64,000 nucleotides of DNA, from the NCBI GenBank assembly GCA_958295865.1, contig CATQHF010000004.1, positions 62,001 to 126,000 on the forward strand, given 5' to 3'. Numbering within the stretch: position 1 is the first letter of the stretch; the number at the start of each line of letters is the position of its first letter. Shown here piece after piece: positions 58,660 to 64,000 of this stretch. Both the position numbers and the translations under genes were made by a program. The stretch comes from an uncultured Dehalococcoidia bacterium. GTDB taxonomy: Bacteria; Chloroflexota; Dehalococcoidia; Lucifugimonadales; JADFKI01. The notes beneath the pieces are model-generated. The model worked only from the letters and a program-made list of their open reading frames with translations. It was not told the origin of the DNA and ran no database searches.

Positions 58660-58680
58660 GGGGAGGCTTTGAGCCTCCCC
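58660..58680. terminator. Hairpin terminator after sucD
   Basis: GGGGAGGCT-TTG-AGCCTCCCC, 9-bp stem. A T-rich run (CTTTCTTTT) follows on the minus strand, while on the plus strand none does; so it best terminates the minus-strand genes from the right and may serve both. Confidence 0.7.
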
Positions 58681-58768
58681 TCCGATGGCAGAACCATCCA
58701 CCTTCGCATTAGCGAATTGGATATAGTGTAGCATAGATTTCAGGACTAATGAGATGTGTGCATCTGTC

Positions 58769-58843
58769 GAGAAAATTGTATGAACGGAATTACAATGGTC
58801 GAGCGTCACCAATTTCTGGATTCCCGCGAAAGCGGGAATGACG
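58769..58843. repeat. Repeat with dRS3-like palindrome
   Basis: Near copy of 35550-35630 (GAGAAAATTG then ATTTCTGGATTCC), ending in the palindrome at 58817-58843. Confidence 0.75.
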
Positions 58844-58898
58844 GGTGAGCGAGCAGGAAAGGCTTATACAATCTTCTTCTAGTCGTCGCCGGCCTGCG

Positions 58899-59102
58899 TC
58901 AGCGTACCGTTGCCAACCTCCTGCCTGCCGATGAGAGGATGCCTTCAAGCCGCGCCAAGCGTTCCTTCACTGCGTCCAGGCGCTCCGATATGGCATCTGT
59001 GCGGCGGAGCAGGTAGATGAACATGGTAATCTGGACGCCGATCATCGTCAGCCCCATCACTATGACAGTGGTGATTATGACTATGCCTGCCCAGGCGGTC
59101 AT
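58899..59102 (-). CDS. Small membrane/coiled-coil protein, frameshifted copy
   Basis: 67 residues. One membrane segment (IVIITTVIVMGLTMIGVQITMF in parts), then a coiled coil (ISERLDAVKERLARLEGIL). It is a paralogue of the next gene, but carries two extra bases (GATGAGAGG against GATGAGG) near the end, so its tail is out of frame (SSAGRRLATVR) and the usual end is lost. Confidence 0.65.
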   Translation of the reverse strand: MTAWAGIVIITTVIVMGLTMIGVQITMFIYLLRRTDAISERLDAVKERLARLEGILSSAGRRLATVR

Positions 59103-59141
59103 GATACGCTTTCCGATTTCCTTGCCGTGCTCATCTTTCTT

Positions 59142-59333
59142 CTAGTCGTCGCCGGCCTGCGTCAGAGTGCCGTTGCCAACATCCTGCCTGCCGATGAGGA
59201 TGCCTTCCAGCCGCGCCAAGCGTTCCTTCACTTCGCTGACTTCCTTTTGCATCGCGTCCATGCGGCGCATAGTGTACAGGAATGTCGCTACCTGAACACC
59301 CACGATTATGCCTATGCCTGCCCAGCCCAGCAT
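59142..59333 (-). CDS. Small membrane/coiled-coil protein
   Basis: About 63 residues from ATG 59333, chosen to match the paralogue (MLGWAGIGII against MTAWAGIVII); an ATG at 59384 also exists. One membrane segment then MRRMDAMQKEVSEVKERLARLE coil, ending GNGTLTQAGDD. Function unknown. Confidence 0.65.
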   Translation of the reverse strand: MLGWAGIGIIVGVQVATFLYTMRRMDAMQKEVSEVKERLARLEGILIGRQDVGNGTLTQAGDD

Positions 59334-59493
59334 GGAGCGTGCTCCGTTTCGGTTGCTTGTGTGCGGTTGGACTAATGATAGCATAAAACGACGGGACTGA
59401 CAGCGACGGACAGGATGGAGGATACAGAACGGCGGCTGAGCAATAGTCGCTCAGCCGCCGCAATATTCACGCCCTGCACCGATGCCTAATTCT

Positions 59494-60855
59494 CTAGGGT
59501 GTAGGCGTTAGTTTGTTCGGATAGCATGCATCGCTGTCCCTCGTGCCGTCCGGACAGGTCGTGTTATCCCAGTCGGCGTCCTCGGTATTCCTTGCTTCGA
59601 GCATATTCTTCGCGTCTTCCAGGTCGCAGTCCTTGAAATCAGTATCTTCAATATCCGCGCCATCAAAGTCAGCGTCAGCGAAGTCTGACCCGGTGAAATC
59701 TGCATCGGAAAGATTTGCGTCTTTGAAGTTCGCATCCCTGAAATCACCATCCTCAAACTCTGCTTCAGAGAGGTTGGCGTCCTCAAAATCTGCTCCTTGG
59801 AACTCGCCTCCCGTGAGTTTCATGTCCGACAGGTCCGCGCCCTCCAAATCAGCGTCCTTGAAATCGGTATTGGAGTCGACGATGGCATCCTTCAGCTCTA
59901 CGCTTCCCAGTTCCGCTTTCTTCAGGTTAGCGCCGGACAAGTCTGTATTGTTCACGGTCGCGTTTCTCAAGTCTGCGGACTGTAGGTCTGCATTCACAAG
60001 GCTGGAGCCGGTTAGGTCGGCGTTGATGAATCCAACGCCGGGCAGTTCGGCATTGTCGTCGAAAGCTATGTTGGTGAGCGTTGCGCCGCGGAACATGAGC
60101 TTGGCGTCGTTCGACCTGAACTGTGTCTTGACCACGATTACCCTGTCTAGGTTGGCGTCCTTGAACAGCGCCTGTCGGGCGTCTGCCTCGCTCAAGTCAG
60201 CCCCAGCCAGATTAGCGCCTGTGAGGTTGGCGCGTGTGAGCGTTGCGCCTTTCAAGTTTGCGCCACTCAGGTTTGCACCTGTCAAATTTGTGGATATCAG
60301 GATTGCGCCGCTCAAGTCAGCGCCGCTCAGGTTGAAATTTTCGAAGCTCTTGTTTTCCAGATTGCAGTTCTTCAGGTCGGACCCAGGCGCAAAGATGGAG
60401 CACGGAATAGGCGTCGGTGTGGGCGTGGGCGTAGCAGTCGGTTCCGGCGTGGGTGTTTCCGTAGGTAAGGGCGTAGCAGTCGGTTCCGGCGTGGGTGTTT
60501 CGGTAGGCGTCGGCGTGGGCGTGGCAGTCGGTTCCGGCGTGGGCGTGTTGGTAGGTGTCGGCGTCGCCGTGGGTTCCGGCGTGGGCGTGGCAGTCGGCTC
60601 AGGCGTATTCGTGGCTGTCGCCGTCGCTGTCGGCGTGTTCGTCGCCGTGGGTTCCGGCGTGAGCGTAGCAGTCGGCTCAGGCGTATTCGTGGCAGTGGGC
60701 GGCACGAGCGTCGCCGTCGGTGGCACAGGCGTTGCGGTTGGCATAGCCTGAGCTACGACCGGCGCCGGCGGCTCAGGCGGGTCGTCGGAACAGGCAGCCA
60801 CGAAGACCGCCAGGCAGAGTGTGAGCGCGAGTGTGAAAATTAGTCTCAGTGTCAT
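59494..60855 (-). CDS. Pentapeptide-repeat lipoprotein with Thr/Pro stalk
   Basis: 453 residues from ATG 60855 (GGGAG upstream). Lipoprotein signal [14 protein letters not shown], a long [10 protein letters not shown] stalk of about 110 residues, then some 45 pentapeptide repeats (A(D/N)LXX; e.g. [12 protein letters not shown]), which form a right-handed beta-helix. The C-terminal repeats become very acidic ([20 protein letters not shown]). Exported and membrane-anchored. The same stalk design occurs in the GLUG and PQQ proteins. Function unknown; perhaps a spacer or binding surface. Confidence 0.88.
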   Translation of the reverse strand: MTLRLIFTLALTLCLAVFVAACSDDPPEPPAPVVAQAMPTATPVPPTATLVPPTATNTPEPTATLTPEPTATNTPTATATATNTPEPTATPTPEPTATPTPTNTPTPEPTATPTPTPTETPTPEPTATPLPTETPTPEPTATPTPTPTPIPCSIFAPGSDLKNCNLENKSFENFNLSGADLSGAILISTNLTGANLSGANLKGATLTRANLTGANLAGADLSEADARQALFKDANLDRVIVVKTQFRSNDAKLMFRGATLTNIAFDDNAELPGVGFINADLTGSSLVNADLQSADLRNATVNNTDLSGANLKKAELGSVELKDAIVDSNTDFKDADLEGADLSDMKLTGGEFQGADFEDANLSEAEFEDGDFRDANFKDANLSDADFTGSDFADADFDGADIEDTDFKDCDLEDAKNMLEARNTEDADWDNTTCPDGTRDSDACYPNKLTPTP

Positions 60856-61057
60856 TGATACTCCCAACCGAATGAGATTTCGCTGCTGGCAAACCGTTAA
60901 ATCATTAGCAAAGTTTCAAAAATAGTTTATGCTTTGTCTAATCTGCTCAATTATGTGAGGCATATCTCTGTCAGGTCAACCGATTTTCAGGCTTCAAAAC
61001 TGACAAACTGATACACTGACAACCTGAATGACCGCTCACATCACAAGGGGCGAACCG

Positions 61058-62266
61058 ATGCCGCAGGCAAACATAGTCGTATATGGCGCGCCTTGGTGCC
61101 CTGACTGCAAGCGCGCAAAGCAGTTTCTGGGAGAGCAGCGCGTGCCCTACGACTGGATAGACATAGACAGGGATGAGACGGCGCGCGCCTATGTCCAGCA
61201 ACTCAACGACGGCAAGCAGATTATCCCTACTATCGTCTTCGAGGACGGCTCGCTGCTGGTAGAGCCGTCCAACGCCGAACTCGCCGCCAAGTTGGGCATA
61301 CAGCCCAAGGCGCGCCGCGACTTCTACGACCTCATAGTCGTCGGTGGCGGTCCTGCCGGGCTGTCAACCGCGCTCTACGCCGCGCGCGAGGGCATCGAAA
61401 CGCTCGTCGTGGAGCGCAGCGCGATAGGCGGTCAGGCGGGCGTTACGGAGCGCATAGATAACTATCTCGGCTTCCCGCAGGGCGTGGAGGGGGCGCGGCT
61501 GGCTGACGACATGAGGGCGCACGCCGAGCGTTTCGGCGCTGAGATGCTGCCCGCGCAGACGGTCGCCGCGGTGCGCGCCGATGGCAGCTACCGCACCGTA
61601 GCCACCGAGTCCGGCGACGAATACGGCGCGATGGCGCTGCTGCTCGCGGTGGGCACGCGCTATCGCAGGCTGAATGTGCCCGGCGAAGAGGACTTCATCG
61701 GCGCGGGCGTTCATTTCTGCGCCACCTGCGACGGGCCCTTCTACAAGGGGCAGAACATGGTCGTCATCGGCGGCGGCAACAGCGCGCTCGAAGAGGGGCT
61801 ATTCCTGACACGCTTCGCCGACAGAGTAACGCTGCTGGTCAGGGGCGACGCCCTGCGCGCAAGCCGGGCGCTCCAAGAGAAGGCGGCGAACCATCCCAAG
61901 ATGGAGATACGCTTCAACGCATCGGTGCAGGAGTTCCATGGAGACGGCAGGCTCTCCGCCGTAGTCGTGAAAGACAGCAAGAGCGGCAGCGCGGAGGAGA
62001 TGCGCCCCGCCGCCGTGTTCGTGTTCATCGGACTGGACCCCACGACCGACTTCCTCGGCGATCTGGTCGAGCTGGACGAGTGGGGCTTCATCCGCACATT
62101 CGACAACATGCAGACGAGTGTGGAGGGCATATTCGCGGCCGGGGACGCGCGCGCCGGCAGCACCAAGCAGGTCGCCAGCGCAGTCGGCGAGGGCGCAGCC
62201 GCTGCCCTGATGATTAGGCAGTATCTGGAGAAGACGGGCGACAGGCGCGGATACAGGGGAGACTAG
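61058..62266 (+). CDS. Glutaredoxin-thioredoxin reductase fusion
   Basis: 402 residues from ATG 61058 (AAGGGG upstream); ATG 61028 is an alternative. Residues about 1-80 are a glutaredoxin-like domain with active site CPDC (VVYGAPWCPDCKRAKQFL, IIPTIVF). The rest is a thioredoxin reductase: LIVVGGGPAGLSTALYA, GQAGVTERIDNY, active site CATC, MVVIGGGNSALEEGLFL and GIFAAGDARAGSTKQVASA. The reductase probably passes electrons from NAD(P)H via FAD and CATC to the attached domain, giving a self-contained disulfide reductase. Confidence 0.92.
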   Translation: MPQANIVVYGAPWCPDCKRAKQFLGEQRVPYDWIDIDRDETARAYVQQLNDGKQIIPTIVFEDGSLLVEPSNAELAAKLGIQPKARRDFYDLIVVGGGPAGLSTALYAAREGIETLVVERSAIGGQAGVTERIDNYLGFPQGVEGARLADDMRAHAERFGAEMLPAQTVAAVRADGSYRTVATESGDEYGAMALLLAVGTRYRRLNVPGEEDFIGAGVHFCATCDGPFYKGQNMVVIGGGNSALEEGLFLTRFADRVTLLVRGDALRASRALQEKAANHPKMEIRFNASVQEFHGDGRLSAVVVKDSKSGSAEEMRPAAVFVFIGLDPTTDFLGDLVELDEWGFIRTFDNMQTSVEGIFAAGDARAGSTKQVASAVGEGAAAALMIRQYLEKTGDRRGYRGD

Positions 62267-62296
62267 GTTCTGCGGACATTTCGATTTTTCATCTCG

Positions 62297-62403
62297 CTAT
62301 TCCTGCGAAAGCAGGGGCAAGATCCAGATCTTTGATACAGCCTAAAATATGCGAAAGCGCCTACATTCTGAGGTTCTGGATTCCCGCTTTCGCGGGAATG
62401 ACG
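62297..62403. repeat. Two palindromic repeats in intergenic region
   Basis: A degenerate unit (62297-62320) and a good dRS3-like palindrome (62376-62403, CTGGATTCCCGC-TTTC-GCGGGAATGACG). Confidence 0.7.
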
Positions 62404-62451
62404 GATGAGCGAGCGGGAATGACATTTGCATTTATGAGATGGCTTTTAATG

Positions 62452-63129
62452 TCAGTCTCCGTTCAGCAAGCCGCGCTCGATTTTGCGCTCCACGACCTGC
62501 CGCAGGTATGCCGCATCCGACGCGCGCTCCGTCAGGCTGCCGCCGGCAAGCCGCAACGCCCAGCGATATAGGCTCTGCGCCCCTGCAAGTCCGCCTTCCA
62601 TGATGGGCGTATCCGCTCGCACTTCGTCCAAAAGTTCTATGACCGCCGCCGCAATTCGCTGCTGAAAGCGAGCCGCGACATGCTCAGGGCTGCCTCCTTG
62701 TGCCAGCGATTCCTGATACCACGCCATCGCGTCCAGATGCAGGATGCGCGTGCGCGGGTAGAAGGACACCATCAGGTTCCACGGATCGCCGCCGGCGTCC
62801 TGGTCGCCGCCGTGCCGAAAGTCGGTTCGCAGTATCACGGTGGGAATGTCCAGCATCTTCGCGTACATGTACTCCACCACCGCCCCCGAACCCAGCTCCG
62901 CGCCGTCGAAGTTGAACAGCGCGAGGTCGCACTCCATCACCGCCAGCAAGTCCTGGTCGCGTATCTCAACCGCCGTTACCCCTCTCTGCTCCAAGTCTTG
63001 TGGCAGAATGCAGCGGTATCGTCCTCGAGAGCCGCTGTCTATGTGCGATGCCAGCAGCGCGTTGCCCACAAGGTGCTTGTGGTCGAACAGCGGCCCCGCA
63101 AAGTATATCGTGTACTGATGAGTATCCAT
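62452..63129 (-). CDS. Nucleoside 2-deoxyribosyltransferase-like protein, copy 1
   Basis: 225 residues from ATG 63129 (63147 possible). YTIYFAGPLFDHKHLVGNALLA, IRDQDLLAVMECDLALFNFDGAELGSGAVVEYMYA (in parts) fit the nucleoside 2-deoxyribosyltransferase family, where Asp and Glu residues handle the sugar. C-terminal about 80 residues are extra (YRWALRLAGGSLTERASDAA). Tandem with its close relative. Might recycle nucleosides or act on modified ones. Confidence 0.8.
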   Translation of the reverse strand: MDTHQYTIYFAGPLFDHKHLVGNALLASHIDSGSRGRYRCILPQDLEQRGVTAVEIRDQDLLAVMECDLALFNFDGAELGSGAVVEYMYAKMLDIPTVILRTDFRHGGDQDAGGDPWNLMVSFYPRTRILHLDAMAWYQESLAQGGSPEHVAARFQQRIAAAVIELLDEVRADTPIMEGGLAGAQSLYRWALRLAGGSLTERASDAAYLRQVVERKIERGLLNGD

Positions 63130-63171
63130 ACCATCCATCCCGTTCATCTTGCTTGTTCATGTCAGCCTTGC

Positions 63172-63855
63172 CTATCCTAGCAGCCCCTTAGCCCGCTTCC
63201 CCGACACAAGCCGGTGTGCCGCACCCTCCACCGAACCCCCCGCCGCTATGCGCTCCGCAAGCCCGCCGCCCGGAAAGCGCAGCGCCCATCGGTACAGACG
63301 CTCGACGCCGTCAGGCGCAGCATCGCCTAGCAGAGAAGGCTCCGCTCTCACGGCGTCCAATTGCTCGATTATCGCGCTCGCAATCCTGGCGTGGTAACGC
63401 TCGCCCGCATCTTCCGCCGTGTCGGATTCGCGCCGCGCCTCCTGATACCACGCCATCGCGTTCAGCGTCAGGTTGCGCGTGCGAGGGTAGAACGACGCCA
63501 TCAGATTCCATGCGTCGCCGTCCGTGTCCTGATCGCCGCCGCCGCGAAAATCGGTTCGCAGTATCACCGCCGGGATGTCCAGCATCTTCGCGTACATGAA
63601 CTCCACGACGGTGCCCGAATCCAGCTCCGTGCCGTCGAAGTTAAACAACGCCAAGTCGCAGCTCGCGACGCCGATGAGGTCCTGGTTGCGTATGTCAACC
63701 GCTCTTGAACCTGTCTGTTCCAAGTCCTGCGGCAGAATGCACCGATACCGCCCGTCGGATAGGCGCTCGATGCGCGCGGCAAGCAGCGCGTTGCCCACAA
63801 GGTGCTTGTGGTCGAACAACTCGCCCGCGAAATAGATGGTGTACTCTGTGCTCAT
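63172..63855 (-). CDS. Nucleoside 2-deoxyribosyltransferase-like protein, copy 2
   Basis: 227 residues from ATG 63855 (GGAGG upstream); frame opens to 63882. About 60 percent like copy 1: YTIYFAGELFDHKHLVGNALL, CDLALFNFDGTELDSGTVVEF. In copy 1 the start motif is AGPLFD, here AGELFD, a change in the nucleotide-side loop. 43 bp before copy 1. Confidence 0.8.
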   Translation of the reverse strand: MSTEYTIYFAGELFDHKHLVGNALLAARIERLSDGRYRCILPQDLEQTGSRAVDIRNQDLIGVASCDLALFNFDGTELDSGTVVEFMYAKMLDIPAVILRTDFRGGGDQDTDGDAWNLMASFYPRTRNLTLNAMAWYQEARRESDTAEDAGERYHARIASAIIEQLDAVRAEPSLLGDAAPDGVERLYRWALRFPGGGLAERIAAGGSVEGAAHRLVSGKRAKGLLG

Positions 63856-64000
63856 ATCAGCCTCCGCCGCCAAGTATAACACTCAATCCCTCTCAGCCCA
63901 TCCCAATTCATCCCTAACATCCTCTCCGTCCTGTTGGCGCGCGTCCCAAAGTTGACGGCGTAAGAGGGCGGTGTTAGTGTTTGCCATATCACCCCCCGTT
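63856..64000. other. Leader of deoxyribosyltransferase genes
   Basis: No gene or clear signal seen in the last 145 bases. Confidence 0.4.

Overview
The window reads as a GC-rich, gene-dense bacterial chromosome segment. It is most like a free-living or host-associated Chloroflexota, in the manner of SAR202/Dehalococcoidia genomes. This placement is an inference from gene content: a DUF1501/DUF1800 pair, an NHL-repeat protein, PQQ dehydrogenase fused to cytochrome c, GLUG and pentapeptide surface proteins with long Thr/Pro stalks, an enolase-superfamily enzyme, a type I sulfatase, and a UGSC-type (seleno)protein. No rRNA or other marker settles the taxonomy. Many short intergenic palindromes and mosaic repeats separate the genes.

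Layout. 0-4.6 kb is accessory: the end of an AAA ATPase followed by a DUF3226/TOPRIM-like partner, then two DnaJ-ankyrin genes, one of which is split by an 813-bp IS5-family element whose removal restores the frame exactly. A tRNA-Leu-like gene with an enlarged anticodon arm follows at 4.6 kb. 4.7-10.9 kb holds Nudix and PPK2 genes, small coiled-coil/membrane proteins, a large GLUG surface protein and three small HEPN/PaREP1-like genes. 10.9-17.3 kb holds NHL, DUF1501, DUF1800 and PQQ-cytochrome genes. 17.4-28 kb holds an ECF sigma factor with a DUF5667 membrane protein, a heterodimeric ABC exporter, and three long repeat-filled intergenic regions with two copies of an 85-bp miniature element. 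28-37.3 kb is mostly housekeeping: PAP2, ilvE, serS, an acyl-CoA ligase, DAHP synthase and an enolase-superfamily dehydratase. The DAHP synthase has a complete attenuator: promoter, leader peptide rich in Phe and Tyr, antiterminator and terminator.

37.4-49.4 kb is a defence and metabolism block on the minus strand. Three consecutive methyltransferase-endonuclease pairs are separated by a repeated motif that matches the 3' end of the neighbouring cobyrinate diamide synthase gene. Upstream is a five-gene run: nitrile hydratase beta, alpha (cobalt-type) and activator, cobJ, then cbiA. A 675-residue PLD nuclease-ATPase fusion follows.

49.5-64 kb holds a sulfatase, a bacterial sodium-channel-like protein, tRNA-Ser(TGA), and sucC and sucD separated by a 4.4-kb insert. 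The insert carries an EGR-repeat membrane protein with a partial tandem copy, a UGSC-family selenoprotein with an in-frame TGA and a hairpin just after it, a VOC protein and a PIN toxin-type module. Small membrane proteins, a pentapeptide lipoprotein, a glutaredoxin-thioredoxin reductase fusion and two tandem nucleoside deoxyribosyltransferase-like genes end the window.

The strongest candidates for something new are the aromatic-leader attenuator of DAHP synthase, the selenoprotein, the restriction-cassette array at the cbiA end, the PLD-ATPase protein and the altered tRNA-Leu.
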